From contig NZ_CP141059.1 in the NCBI RefSeq assembly GCF_034661235.1, positions 1,674,001 to 1,738,000 of the forward strand: a stretch of 64,000 nt of DNA, in the 5' to 3' direction. This stretch comes from Nocardioides bizhenqiangii (GTDB lineage Bacteria > Actinomycetota > Actinomycetes > Propionibacteriales > Nocardioidaceae). Each line of letters starts with the position of its first letter. The stretch's first letter is position 1. Positions 1 through 9,112 of this stretch are shown piece after piece. The notes beneath the pieces were generated by a model. The model had not been told where the DNA came from. It did no database searches and saw nothing but the letters and a program-made list of their open reading frames with translations. The position numbers and the translations under genes were made by a program.

Positions 1-834
1 CTCAAGATCCAGCACCGGATCTTCGACAAGCTGGTCTTCAGCAAGGTGCGCGACCGCTTCGGCGGCCGGGTGCGGTTCTTCATCTCCGGCTCGGCAGCTC
101 TCAACGCCGATATCGCCGCCTGGTTCCACGCCGCCGGCATCCTCATCCTCGAGGGCTACGGCATGACCGAGAACGCTGCCGGCGCCACGGTCAACCACCC
201 CGACGAGTACAAGCTCGGCACCGTCGGTATGCCGTTCCCCGGCACCGAGGTCCGGATCGCCGACGACGGCGAGGTGCAGCTCAAGGGCCCGCACCTGATG
301 GCCGGCTACCACAACCGCGACGAGGCGACCGCCGAGGCGATGACCGACGACGGCTGGCTCCGCACCGGCGACAAGGGCGAGCTCGACGACGACGGCTTCC
401 TCCGCATCACGGGCCGGATCAAGGAGCTCTTCAAGACCTCGGGCGGCAAGTACATCGCGCCGCCCGCGATCGAGGCGAAGTTCAAGGCGATCTGCCCCTA
501 CGTCAGCCAGTTCATGGTGTTCGGCGCCGAGCGCAACTTCGTCGTCGCCCTGGTCACCCTCGACCCCGACGCCATCGCCGGGTGGGCTGCCGAGAACGAC
601 ATGGCCGGCCAGTCCTACACCGACATCGTCCGCTCCGAGAAGGTCAAGGCGATGATCGGCGACTACGTCGACGAGCTCAACTCCCAGCTGAACCGGTGGG
701 AGACCATCAAGAAGTGGGAGCTCCTCGACCACGACCTGACCATCGAGTCCGGCGAGCTCACGCCGTCGCTCAAGGTGAAGCGGTCCGTCGTCGAGTCGAA
801 CAACAAGGACCTGATCAACTCGTTCTACGGGTGA
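1..834 (+). CDS. Long-chain acyl-CoA ligase, C-terminal part (5' end outside window)
   Basis: This is the C-terminal 277 residues of an AMP-forming acyl-CoA synthetase of the FadD15 type, which activates fatty acids to acyl-CoA via an acyl-adenylate. The reading frame is open from base 1, so the gene starts upstream. Visible adenylate-forming motifs are LEGYGMTEN (A5), GWLRTGDKGELDDDGFLRI (A7/A8) and GRIKELFKTSGGKYIAP, the hinge region; the catalytic A10 lysine lies near the end, in LTPSLKVKR. The ending LTPSLKVKR...NSFYG is typical of bacterial long-chain ligases. Substrate length cannot be read from this part. Confidence 0.93.
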   Translation, partial: LKIQHRIFDKLVFSKVRDRFGGRVRFFISGSAALNADIAAWFHAAGILILEGYGMTENAAGATVNHPDEYKLGTVGMPFPGTEVRIADDGEVQLKGPHLMAGYHNRDEATAEAMTDDGWLRTGDKGELDDDGFLRITGRIKELFKTSGGKYIAPPAIEAKFKAICPYVSQFMVFGAERNFVVALVTLDPDAIAGWAAENDMAGQSYTDIVRSEKVKAMIGDYVDELNSQLNRWETIKKWELLDHDLTIESGELTPSLKVKRSVVESNNKDLINSFYG

Positions 835-886
835 ATCATCGGCGGCTCACAGGAGCCGCACAGGATCGCTGTCTTTACTGATCGGC

Positions 887-1786
887 ATGACCACCGACCT
901 GCACGACCATGGTGACGGAGCGCTCGAGCCCCACGACCTCGGGCTCCAGCACGACCTGAACGAGCTGTCCGAGCAGCGCGGCCGCGCATGGGGACGGCGC
1001 GGGCTGCTCGGCCTGATGGGCGGGATCGGCGTCGCCGCGGTCGCCGGGTGCGCCGACGACAGCGGTACGCCGAGCGGCTCGTCGAGCGCGAGCAGCAGTG
1101 CCGCCGTACCGCCGGCCGGTGGACCCATGGGCGACGACTCCGGCGTCGAAGTCGCCGACGGCGAGATCCCGGAGGAGACGGCCGGCCCCTACCCGGGCGA
1201 CGGCAGCAACGGGCCCAACGTGCTGAGGGAGTCGGGCATCGTGCGCAGCGACATCAGGGCCAGCTTCGGCACCGCCACCGGCGTCGCCGGGGGAGTGCCG
1301 ACCAAGGTGCGGTTGCGCATCTACGACCTGTCCGGGGACGACATCACCCCGCTCGCCGGCGCAGCGATCTACCTCTGGCACTGCGACCGCGAGGGCCGCT
1401 ACTCGATGTACTCCGAGGGGGTCACGGAGGAGAACTACCTCCGCGGCGTCCAGGAGGCCGACGACGACGGCTGGCTCGAGTTCACCACGATCTTCCCGGC
1501 CTGCTACGCGGGCCGCTGGCCCCACCTGCACTTCGAGGTGTACGAGAGCGTCGCCAAGGCCACCACCGCGGAGAACAAGCTCCGCACCTCCCAGCTCGCG
1601 CTCCCCAAGGACGTCTGCGACGAGGTCTACGACAACGTCGAGGGCTACGAGCAGAGCGTCACGAACCTGTCCCAGCTGACGCTCGAGAGCGACGGGATCT
1701 TCTCCGACGGCTATTCCCTGCAGCTCGCGAAGGTGACCGGCTCGGTCGACGAGGGCTTCACGGCGACGCTCAACGTGCCGGTCTGA
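887..1786 (+). CDS. Exported intradiol ring-cleavage dioxygenase-like lipoprotein
   Basis: 299 residues. The N-terminus has a twin-arginine-like GRRGLLG followed by a hydrophobic stretch and a lipobox AVAGC (Cys55), then a Ser/Ala-rich linker, so the mature protein is probably a lipoprotein outside the membrane. Residues about 95-270 match the intradiol dioxygenase fold (protocatechuate/catechol dioxygenase superfamily). Candidate Fe(III) ligands are Tyr172 in EGRYSMY, Tyr207 in CYAGR, and His213 and His215 in PHLHFEV. Secreted members are common in actinobacteria and their substrates are mostly unknown. No aromatic catabolism genes lie nearby. The ATG at 887 directly precedes the export signal. 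Confidence 0.85.
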   Translation: MTTDLHDHGDGALEPHDLGLQHDLNELSEQRGRAWGRRGLLGLMGGIGVAAVAGCADDSGTPSGSSSASSSAAVPPAGGPMGDDSGVEVADGEIPEETAGPYPGDGSNGPNVLRESGIVRSDIRASFGTATGVAGGVPTKVRLRIYDLSGDDITPLAGAAIYLWHCDREGRYSMYSEGVTEENYLRGVQEADDDGWLEFTTIFPACYAGRWPHLHFEVYESVAKATTAENKLRTSQLALPKDVCDEVYDNVEGYEQSVTNLSQLTLESDGIFSDGYSLQLAKVTGSVDEGFTATLNVPV

Positions 1787-1808
1787 ACCCGCCTGAGACA
1801 ATCGCCGG

Positions 1809-3041
1809 GTGCCGTCAGCATTGCCCGAGGGGGAGCCCGCGCCGCCCGACGGCTCACTCCCCGCCAGCGCACTGGCCGAGCTCGGCAGCCGGCCGCTCGG
1901 CTTCTACGTGCACGTGCCGTTCTGCACGGTGCGCTGCGGGTATTGCGACTTCAACACCTACACGGCCGAGGAGCTGGGCGGCGGTGTCAGCCGGCAGACG
2001 TACGTCGACCACGCGATCGCCGAGGTCCGGCTGGCCCGCTCCGTTCTGGGTGACGTCGACCTTCCGGTGTCGACGGTCTTCCTCGGCGGCGGCACGCCGA
2101 CGCTGCTGCCCCCCGAGGACCTGGGCCGCCTGCTCGGTGCCCTCGACGACGAGTTCGGCCTGGTGGCGGACGCCGAGGTGACGACCGAGGCCAACCCCGA
2201 CTCGGTCGACCCGGCCTACCTCGAGCGGCTGCGGGCCGCGGGCTACAACCGGATCTCCTTCGGCATGCAGTCGGCGGTGCCGCACGTGCTGGCCACGCTC
2301 GACCGGACCCACGACCCCGAACGGGTTCCGGGGGTCGTGGCCGACGCCCGTGCGGCCGGCTTCGACCAGATCAGCCTCGATCTCATCTACGGGACCCCGG
2401 GGGAGAGCCCGGCCGACTGGGTGACCTCCGTCGAGGCGGCGCTCGGCTGCGAGCCCGACCACGTCTCGGCGTACTCGCTGATCGTGGAGGAGGGCACCGC
2501 GCTCGCTCGCCGGGTGAAGCGCGGCGAGCTGCCGATGCCCGACGAGGACGACCTCGCCGACAAGTACGTCGCCGCCGACACCCTGCTGAGTGCCGCCGGC
2601 CTGCAGTGGTACGAGGTCTCCAACTGGGCGCGCGACGGCGCCGGCAGTGAAACGCGGTGCCGCCACAACCTGGGCTACTGGACCGGTGCCGACTGGTGGG
2701 GCGTAGGGCCCGGCGCGCACTCCCACGTCGGCGGCGTGCGGTGGTGGAACGTCAAGCACCCGGCCGCGTACGGCGACCGGCTCGCGGCCGGCGTCAGCCC
2801 CGCCCACGCGCGCGAGGTGCTGGACGCCGCCACGCAGCACGTGGAGCGGGTGCTGCTCGAGGTGCGGATCCGCGAGGGCCTGGCGGGCAGCGCGCTGGAC
2901 GACGCCGGTCGCGCCGCCGTACCGGACCTGGCCCGCCGGGGGCTGGTCGACCCCGCCGACTGGGAGCAGCGGGACCGGGTGGTGCTCACCTGCCGCGGTC
3001 GGCTCCTCGCGGACCTCGTCGTCCGCGACCTGATCCCCTGA
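1809..3041 (+). CDS. hemW: Heme chaperone HemW (radical SAM, formerly HemN-like)
   Basis: 410 residues. The radical-SAM cluster motif CTVRCGYC (Cys39, Cys43, Cys46) lies in the context YVHVPFC...YCDFNTY, typical of HemW, and GGGTPTLL and the conserved ISFGMQS follow. HemW binds heme and delivers it to respiratory proteins; it is not a coproporphyrinogen oxidase despite older annotation. A GTG start at 1809 gives a short N-terminal extension before the core. A DUF3097 gene nearby is a recurring actinobacterial arrangement (from memory). Confidence 0.93.
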   Translation: MPSALPEGEPAPPDGSLPASALAELGSRPLGFYVHVPFCTVRCGYCDFNTYTAEELGGGVSRQTYVDHAIAEVRLARSVLGDVDLPVSTVFLGGGTPTLLPPEDLGRLLGALDDEFGLVADAEVTTEANPDSVDPAYLERLRAAGYNRISFGMQSAVPHVLATLDRTHDPERVPGVVADARAAGFDQISLDLIYGTPGESPADWVTSVEAALGCEPDHVSAYSLIVEEGTALARRVKRGELPMPDEDDLADKYVAADTLLSAAGLQWYEVSNWARDGAGSETRCRHNLGYWTGADWWGVGPGAHSHVGGVRWWNVKHPAAYGDRLAAGVSPAHAREVLDAATQHVERVLLEVRIREGLAGSALDDAGRAAVPDLARRGLVDPADWEQRDRVVLTCRGRLLADLVVRDLIP

Positions 3042-3065
3042 ACCTGGGGCCGTAGGATCGGCGGC

Positions 3066-3443
3066 GTGGGACAGCAGCCGCCGGAGTACGAGCCCTACCA
3101 GCAGCCGTACGGGCAGCAACCGCCCCCTTACGGAGAGCAGCCGCCCGTCTACGGCCGGCCGCCGACTCCCTATGGGTTCAACCCGGCGGCGCCGTACGGC
3201 GTCGATCCCGTCACGGGAGCCGCCTACTCCGACAAGTCGAAGCTGGTCGCCGGACTGCTGCAGATCCTGGTGCCGCTCGGCATCGGCCGGATGTACATGG
3301 GTCACACCGGTATCGGCGTCGCCCAGCTGCTGGTGACGATCTTCACCTGCGGCGTCGCGTCGCTGTGGCCGTTCATCGACGGCATCGTGATCCTCGCCGG
3401 CAACCCGCGCGACGGGCACGGCCGGCCGATGAAGATGGGCTGA
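3066..3443 (+). CDS. TM2 domain membrane protein
   Basis: 125 residues. The first ~55 residues are a low-complexity Pro/Tyr/Gln/Gly region with repeated PYGQQPPxYG-like units, followed by a TM2 domain: two transmembrane helices (about 60-80 and 88-112) joined by the turn GIGRMYMGHTGIGVAQ. Family members are small membrane proteins of unknown function. The GTG start is 24 bp after the hemW stop, so co-transcription with hemW is plausible. Confidence 0.85.
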   Translation: MGQQPPEYEPYQQPYGQQPPPYGEQPPVYGRPPTPYGFNPAAPYGVDPVTGAAYSDKSKLVAGLLQILVPLGIGRMYMGHTGIGVAQLLVTIFTCGVASLWPFIDGIVILAGNPRDGHGRPMKMG

Positions 3444-3469
3444 CCGGATCTGGCCCCGCGCGTCTCGGG

Positions 3470-4321
3470 CTAGGCGTCGACCGTCACGAAGTCGATGAGC
3501 TCCTCGACACGGCCGAGCAGCTCGGGCTCGAGGTCGGCGAACGAGCTGACCCTCGACAGGATGTGCTGCCACGCGCGGGCGATGTCGGCCTGGTCGCGGT
3601 GGGGCCAGCCGAGGTGCTGGCAGACGCCCTTCTTCCACTCGATGTCGCGGGGGATGGTCGGCCACGCCCGGAGCCCGAGCCGCTCGGGCTTGACCGCCTG
3701 CCAGACGTCGACGAACGGGTGACCGACGATCCGGACGTGCCGTCCGTCCGGGCCGCGCGCGATCGCGTCGGCGATGCGTGACTCCTTCGACCCGCGCACC
3801 AGGTGGTCGACGAGCACGCCGACCCGGCGCTGCGGGCCGGGCCGGAACGAGACCAGGTGGTCGGCCAGGTCGTCGACCCCGCCCAGGTACTCGACCACCA
3901 CGCCCTCGATCCGGAGGTCGTCGCCCCACACCTTCTCGACCAGCTCTGCGTCGTGGCGGCCCTCGACGAAGATCCGGCTGGCCCGCGCGACCCGGGCCCT
4001 CGCGCCGTGGACGGCGACCGAGCCGCTCGCCGTCCGGGTCGGACGCGCGGGCTTCGCGGTACGGCGGACCGGCGCGGTGAGGATCACCGGCCTGCCCTCC
4101 AGCAGGAAGCCAGGCCCGAGGGGAAACGTGCGGCGCTTGCCGCGCCGGTCCTCGAGGGTGAGCGTGTGCAGGTCGCGGTCGACGGCGACGATCTCGCCGC
4201 ACCAGTCGGCGATGACCTCCTCGACGACCGCGCCGATCTCGGCCGGCGCCTCGACGGCGCGCCCGTTCTTCGGCTTCTTCCAGTCCCCGGCCAGCACGTC
4301 GGAGCCATAGCGATCGGTCAC
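3470..4321 (-). CDS. DUF3097 family protein with a TOPRIM-like motif
   Basis: I chose the GTG at 4321 (VTDRYGSDVLAGDW), giving 283 residues, because the family begins at about this sequence; an upstream start would run into the divergent cyclase gene. The N-terminal part includes GEIVAVDRDLHTLTLEDRRG, suggesting a small beta-barrel. The middle carries IFVEGRHDAELVEKVWG, which looks like the first half of a TOPRIM active site, followed by VGVLVDHLVRGSKES where the DxD motif would be expected. The family is restricted to actinobacteria and has no established function. It is convergent with the TM2 gene. Confidence 0.85.
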   Translation of the reverse strand: MTDRYGSDVLAGDWKKPKNGRAVEAPAEIGAVVEEVIADWCGEIVAVDRDLHTLTLEDRRGKRRTFPLGPGFLLEGRPVILTAPVRRTAKPARPTRTASGSVAVHGARARVARASRIFVEGRHDAELVEKVWGDDLRIEGVVVEYLGGVDDLADHLVSFRPGPQRRVGVLVDHLVRGSKESRIADAIARGPDGRHVRIVGHPFVDVWQAVKPERLGLRAWPTIPRDIEWKKGVCQHLGWPHRDQADIARAWQHILSRVSSFADLEPELLGRVEELIDFVTVDA

Positions 4322-4373
4322 GACCCACACCGTATTCGTGGACGGATCACATTCTTGGCGGGACACTCGGCAC

Positions 4374-5900
4374 GTGCTCGATCGAATCACCGAGAGGCTT
4401 TACGAGCGCCTGGGATCGCGGTACTGGCTGGTGCTGGCGGTCGGTCAGGCCGCCGTGTCGATCCTGGTCGCCCTCGTGACGGTCGTGATCCTCGCCTCCT
4501 ACTACGACGCCAGCACGCACCAGGTGGCGCGACTCGCGACGTTCGGCTCGATCCTGACCGCGATCGCGATCTTCGTCGCCTCGCTGCGCACGCGGTCGGC
4601 GTTCTGCGCCGTCCGCGCCTGGCACGACACCCCGGCGCCGACGGCGACCGAGACCGTCAGTGCCTGGGAGACCGCGACGACTCTGACCTACCGTCAGTTC
4701 CGCCGCAACAGCTGGTGGATCAACCCGTTCGTCGTGCTGCCGACCAGCGCCTTCGGCGTCGTGCTGTTCGACCTGGAGTGGACCGACTTCTTCGTGCTGG
4801 TGCTGGCCTGCGTCGTGCCGGCGGTCTACGCCACGGTGCTCAGCTACTCGGCGGGCGAGATGCTGTCCCGGCCGATGGTCAGCGACATCGCGAAGGTGCT
4901 GCCCGACGACTTCCCGTTCACCCGCCTCGGGCTGCCGGTGCGCAAGCGGATCCTCCTCGGTCCGTCGACCTACACCGTCGCGACGGCCCTGCTGGTCGCG
5001 AGCCTGCTGGGCGACCGCAGTGGATCCGACGACCTGGTGCTGGCGGTCGTGGCGTCGGTCTGCGTGGGACTCGCTCTCTCCCACGAGCTCTCGGTGCTGC
5101 TGGCCGAGGCGATCACGCGCCCGATCGAGCGGGTCCGGGTGGCGATGGCCAGGGTCGCGGACGGGGACCTGGCGGCGCGAGTGCCGGTGACGACCAGTGA
5201 CGAGCTGGGGGAGCTCGCGCACGACTTCAACCTGATGGCGCGCGGGTTGGAGGAGCGCGAGCAGATGCGCGCGGCGTTCGGCACCTACGTCGACAAGGAG
5301 GTCGCCGCCCTCATCCTCTCCGGTCAGTTCCCGGAGGAAGGTGTCGAGGTCGAGGTCTCGATCATGTTCTGTGACGTCATCGGCTTCACGTCCTACGCCG
5401 AGAGCGCGCCGGCCACCGCGGTGGTAGCCACCCTCAACCGGCTGTTCTCGGTGATGGTGCCGATCGTCGACAAGCACGGCGGGCACGTCGACAAGTTCAT
5501 CGGCGACGGGCTGCTGGCGGTGTTCGGGGCTCCCGAGCTCTTCCCGGACCACGCGGACCGCGCCGTGGCGGCTGCGCGGGAGATCGTCGCGGCCGCGGCC
5601 GCGCTCGACACCGGCCTGAGCGTGGCTGCCGGGGTCAACACCGGCCGGGTGGTCGCAGGATCGATCGGTGGCGCGGGCCGGCTGAACTTCAGCGTCATCG
5701 GCGACGCCGTCAACGTCGCCGCCCGGGTCGAGGCCGCCACCCGGCAGACCGGGGACGACGTGCTGATCACCGCGGCCACGGCGGCGATGCTGACGACGGA
5801 CGTGCCGCTGGTCTCCCGGGGCAGCGTCCCGCTCAAGGGCAAGGCGGAGCCGCTCGAGGTGCTCGCGCCGCTCGGGCCGGTGACGGCGCCGACCGCGTGA
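4374..5900 (+). CDS. Membrane-bound class III adenylate/guanylate cyclase with HAMP domain
   Basis: About 508 residues from the GTG at 4374, which has a weak purine-rich stretch (GGCGGGA) upstream; a GTG at 4338 is in frame but has no ribosome site. The N-terminal half has about six hydrophobic helices, then a HAMP linker (ITRPIERVRVAMARVADGD...). The cyclase catalytic domain follows, with metal-binding Asp residues in MFCDVIGFTSY and KFIGDGLLAVFG and the transition-state residues in VIGDAVNVAARVE. It should make cAMP in response to a membrane signal. Mycobacteria carry several such proteins. It is divergent from DUF3097. Confidence 0.9.
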   Translation: MLDRITERLYERLGSRYWLVLAVGQAAVSILVALVTVVILASYYDASTHQVARLATFGSILTAIAIFVASLRTRSAFCAVRAWHDTPAPTATETVSAWETATTLTYRQFRRNSWWINPFVVLPTSAFGVVLFDLEWTDFFVLVLACVVPAVYATVLSYSAGEMLSRPMVSDIAKVLPDDFPFTRLGLPVRKRILLGPSTYTVATALLVASLLGDRSGSDDLVLAVVASVCVGLALSHELSVLLAEAITRPIERVRVAMARVADGDLAARVPVTTSDELGELAHDFNLMARGLEEREQMRAAFGTYVDKEVAALILSGQFPEEGVEVEVSIMFCDVIGFTSYAESAPATAVVATLNRLFSVMVPIVDKHGGHVDKFIGDGLLAVFGAPELFPDHADRAVAAAREIVAAAAALDTGLSVAAGVNTGRVVAGSIGGAGRLNFSVIGDAVNVAARVEAATRQTGDDVLITAATAAMLTTDVPLVSRGSVPLKGKAEPLEVLAPLGPVTAPTA

Positions 5901-5913
5901 CAGTCAGCGGCCC

Positions 5914-6765
5914 TCAGGCCAGCGGCAGCCGCTTCTCGGACCGGGGCAGCTGCTCGTAGCCACGTCGTACGGCGTCGGCCAGCCGCTCGGCGGGGAACGG
6001 CCACTCCGCCGCGGCGAGCGCGTCGGCCAACGGCACGCCGCGCCCGGCGAGGTCGCGGATCGTCTCCGCCACGACACCGATGTCCGAGCGCTGGTCCTGC
6101 ACGAAGGCCCGGTCGACGACGGCGCCGTGTCCGGGCACGACGACCGAGCCGGGGGTGGTCAGGTTGAGCACGAGGTCGAGCGTCTGTGGCCAATCCAGCG
6201 GGTAGGAGTCGCCCCCGTACGCCGGCGGCGCGGACTCCTCGACCAGGTCGCCGGCCAGCAGCGCGTCGGCGGCGGGCACCCTGACCACGAGGTCGCCGCC
6301 GGTGTGGCCCCGGCCCGGGTGGACCAGCTCGACCGCGCGGTCGCCCAGGTCGAGCACCGAGGCGGAGGAGAACACCTGGTCAGCGGGCACGATCGTCGTC
6401 GCGAGCACCTCGTCGCGGTGCGGGTCGTCGGCCTCTGCGTCGTAGGCACGTTTGATCCGCTCGCCAGCCGCGATGGTCCGAGCGGCGGCCTCGTCGGTCG
6501 CATGGATGGGCAGGCCGGCGCCGTACTCCTCGCGGAACGTGACGTTGCCGAAGGTGTGGTCGAAGTGCTCGTGGGTGTTCACCACCGCCACCACCTCGCC
6601 GGCGCCGAGCGCGCGGACGTCGGCAACCACCTCGCGCGCGACGAGCGCGGAGCTGTGGGTGTCGACGACGACCAGGCCGCGGCTGCCGCCGACCACGCTC
6701 ACGTTGACGTCGAGCCAGGGATAGCGGGCGACCCACACCCGGTCGGCGATCTCGGCGAAGGGCAT
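5914..6765 (-). CDS. MBL-fold metallohydrolase
   Basis: 283 residues. The metallo-beta-lactamase signature THEHFDH is at residues 64-70 (His65, His67, Asp69, His70). Further likely zinc ligands are the His in [11 protein letters not shown], the Asp in [10 protein letters not shown] and the His in VPGHGAV. The overall layout resembles the glyoxalase II/SoxH-like branch of the family; the substrate is unknown. It ends 13 bp from the cyclase stop (convergent) and is divergent from the CIRCE-hrcA region. Confidence 0.88.
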   Translation of the reverse strand: MPFAEIADRVWVARYPWLDVNVSVVGGSRGLVVVDTHSSALVAREVVADVRALGAGEVVAVVNTHEHFDHTFGNVTFREEYGAGLPIHATDEAAARTIAAGERIKRAYDAEADDPHRDEVLATTIVPADQVFSSASVLDLGDRAVELVHPGRGHTGGDLVVRVPAADALLAGDLVEESAPPAYGGDSYPLDWPQTLDLVLNLTTPGSVVVPGHGAVVDRAFVQDQRSDIGVVAETIRDLAGRGVPLADALAAAEWPFPAERLADAVRRGYEQLPRSEKRLPLA

Positions 6766-6810
6766 GCAGCGACGCTACCGAACGTGCGCACGGCGCCCAC
6801 GGCGGTATCC

Positions 6811-6837
6811 TTGGCACTCAGACGACCCGAGTGCCAG
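6811..6837 (+). promoter_or_regulatory. CIRCE operator (HrcA binding site)
   Basis: TTGGCACTC, a 9-bp spacer, then GAGTGCCAG: an inverted repeat that matches the CIRCE consensus with one changed base in each arm. It lies 20 bp upstream of the hrcA start, so HrcA probably represses its own operon with dnaJ. Its presence also shows that an in-frame GTG at 6831 cannot be the hrcA start. Confidence 0.93.
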
Positions 6838-6857
6838 GCAGTCAAGAGGGAGGCGAG

Positions 6858-7874
6858 ATGCAGGAGGACCGCAGGCTCGCCGTACTGCGCGCGATCGTGG
6901 AGGACTACGTCGCCACCGAGGAGCCGGTCGGTTCGAAGGCGCTGGTCGAGCGGCACGGGCTCAACGTGTCACCGGCGACCATCCGCAACGACATGGCCGC
7001 CCTCGAGGAGGAGGGCTACCTCGCACAGCCCCACACCAGCGCCGGACGGGTGCCGACCGACAAGGGCTACCGGTTGTTCGTCGACCGGCTGACGACCGTC
7101 AAGCCGATGAGCTCGGCCGAGCGCCGGGCGATCGCCACCTTCCTCGACGGCGCTGTCGACCTCGACGACGTCGTGCACCGGTCGGTCAGGGTGCTGTCGC
7201 AGCTGACCCGGCAGGTCGCCGTCGTGCAGTACCCGACGCTGTCGCGCTCGACGGTCCGGCACGTCGAGATCGTCGCGCTCACCCCGAGCCGGCTGCTCGT
7301 CGTCCTCATCCTCAGCACGGGCCGCGTCGAGCAGCGGCTGGTCGAGCTCACCGAGGAGCTCGCCGACGACGACCTGGCCGCCCTGCGTTCGCGGATCAAC
7401 CTGACGGCGATCGGTGAGCAGATCGCGGCCGCGGCCGTCGCCCTCGATGCTCTCGTCGCAGGCGAGCAGCCCGCGTCCCCGGCCACCGTCGCCGTCGTCG
7501 AGACCCTCGTCGAGGCGATGAGCGACCACCGCTCGGACGAGCGCATCGCCGTCGGCGGTACGGCGAACCTCGCCCGCTTCGGCGACAGCTTCGACTCCGC
7601 CGTCCGTCCCCTGCTGGAGGCGCTCGAGGAGCAGGTGGTGCTGCTGAAGCTCCTCGGCGAGGCCACCAGCGGCGGCACGGTCACCGTGCGCATCGGGGCT
7701 GAGGGTCCCTACGAGGAGCTCTCGTCCACCAGCGTGGTCGCCACCGGCTACGGCCCCGACGACGCGCTGGCGTCGCTCGGCATCGTCGGCCCGACCCGGA
7801 TGGACTACCCGAGCACCATGGCCGCGGTCCGCGCGGTCGCCCGTTACGTCTCGCGAATCCTCGACGAGGGCTGA
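6858..7874 (+). CDS. hrcA: Heat-inducible transcription repressor HrcA
   Basis: 338 residues from the ATG at 6858, preceded by the strong site GAGGGAGG. The N-terminal winged helix ([45 protein letters not shown]) is the classical HrcA DNA-binding domain, followed by the effector domain, where ...[16 protein letters not shown] is a hallmark. It binds CIRCE and represses chaperone genes, with GroE as co-factor in studied species. It is followed after 50 bp by dnaJ. Confidence 0.97.
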   Translation: MQEDRRLAVLRAIVEDYVATEEPVGSKALVERHGLNVSPATIRNDMAALEEEGYLAQPHTSAGRVPTDKGYRLFVDRLTTVKPMSSAERRAIATFLDGAVDLDDVVHRSVRVLSQLTRQVAVVQYPTLSRSTVRHVEIVALTPSRLLVVLILSTGRVEQRLVELTEELADDDLAALRSRINLTAIGEQIAAAAVALDALVAGEQPASPATVAVVETLVEAMSDHRSDERIAVGGTANLARFGDSFDSAVRPLLEALEEQVVLLKLLGEATSGGTVTVRIGAEGPYEELSSTSVVATGYGPDDALASLGIVGPTRMDYPSTMAAVRAVARYVSRILDEG

Positions 7875-7924
7875 CGCCCCGCTCCACCCGAACCAGTCCC
7901 GATCCCAGACAAGCAAGGAAGCAC

Positions 7925-9094
7925 GTGAATCAGGACCTGTACGACCTCCTCGGTGTCGCCCGCGACGCGGACGCCGACGCCATCAAGAAGGCCTACCGGC
8001 GCCTCGCCCGACAGCTCCACCCCGACGTGAATCCCGATCCCACGGCGCAGGAGCAGTTCAAGCAGGTGACGGCGGCCTACGAGGTCCTGTCGGACCCGCA
8101 GAAGCGGGCCGCCTACGACCGTGGCGGCGACCCGTTCGGCGGCGGCTTCGGCGGCCAGGGTGCCGGCTTCTCCTTCACCGACATCATGGACGCGTTCTTC
8201 GGCGGCGCGGCGGGCGGCGCCACCCGCGGCCCGCGCCAGCGCACGCGTCGCGGCCAGGACGCGCTGATCCGCCTCGAGGTCGACCTCGCCGAAGCAGCGT
8301 TCGGAGTCTCCCGTGAGCTCAAGGTCGACACCGCGATCCGGTGCACCACCTGCGGCGGCGCCGGCGCGGCGCCGGGCAGCCAGCCGGTGACGTGCGAGAC
8401 CTGCCACGGCCAGGGCGAGGTCGCACACGTGCAGCGCTCGTTCCTCGGTGAGATCCGCACCCTGCGGCCCTGCCCGGCCTGCCGGGGCTTCGGGTCCGTG
8501 ATCCCCGACCCCTGCCGCGAGTGCGCGGGCGACGGACGGGTGCGCTCCCGCCGCACCCTCACCGTCAAGATCCCCGCCGGCGTCGACACCGGCACCCGGG
8601 TCCAGCTGAGCGAGCAGGGCGAGGTCGGCCCCGGCGGCGGCCCCCCGGGGGATCTCTACGTCGAGATCCTCGTCGCCCAGCACCCGACGTTCACCCGGCA
8701 CGGCAACGACCTGCACTGCACCGTCGTCGTGCCGATGACGGCGGCCGCGCTCGGCACCGTCCTGACGCTGCCGACGCTCGAGGCCGACCTGGTCGGCGCC
8801 GAGGGCGCCGGTGACTCGGGACTGCAGACCGACTTCCAGCTCGAGGTCGAGCCCGGCACACAGTCCGGCAGCGAGACCGTGGTCCGTGGCCAGGGCGTCC
8901 CCGGCCTGCGCGGTGGCCGCGGCGACCTGATCGTCACCGTCCACGTGGAGACGCCGACCCGGCTCGACCCGCGGCAGGAGGAGCTGCTCCGCGAGCTCGC
9001 CGCGGTCCGCGGCGAGGAGCAGCCGAGCGGCAACGTCCGGCCGACGCAGCGGTCGGTGTTCGGCCGGCTCCGCGACGCGTTCAACCAGCACTGA
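7925..9094 (+). CDS. dnaJ: Chaperone DnaJ
   Basis: 389 residues with the complete type I architecture: a J domain (residues 4-67, with HPD in RQLHPDVN), a Gly/Phe-rich linker (about 68-100), four CxxCxGxG zinc-binding repeats ([32 protein letters not shown]) and the C-terminal substrate-binding domains. The GTG start follows AAGGAAG. It lies just after hrcA and away from dnaK-grpE, so this is the second DnaJ (dnaJ2) usual in actinobacteria, controlled by HrcA/CIRCE. Confidence 0.96.
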   Translation: MNQDLYDLLGVARDADADAIKKAYRRLARQLHPDVNPDPTAQEQFKQVTAAYEVLSDPQKRAAYDRGGDPFGGGFGGQGAGFSFTDIMDAFFGGAAGGATRGPRQRTRRGQDALIRLEVDLAEAAFGVSRELKVDTAIRCTTCGGAGAAPGSQPVTCETCHGQGEVAHVQRSFLGEIRTLRPCPACRGFGSVIPDPCRECAGDGRVRSRRTLTVKIPAGVDTGTRVQLSEQGEVGPGGGPPGDLYVEILVAQHPTFTRHGNDLHCTVVVPMTAAALGTVLTLPTLEADLVGAEGAGDSGLQTDFQLEVEPGTQSGSETVVRGQGVPGLRGGRGDLIVTVHVETPTRLDPRQEELLRELAAVRGEEQPSGNVRPTQRSVFGRLRDAFNQH

Positions 9095-9112
9095 CCGGCG
9101 CGTGGTGCTCCC

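Noticed and set aside
1854..4328. 824-residue minus-strand ORF
   Set aside because: Shadow of hemW, the TM2 gene and the DUF3097 gene in another frame; no domain signals.
6831..6857. Upstream GTG start for hrcA
   Set aside because: It lies inside the CIRCE operator and lacks a ribosome site; the ATG at 6858 has a strong one.
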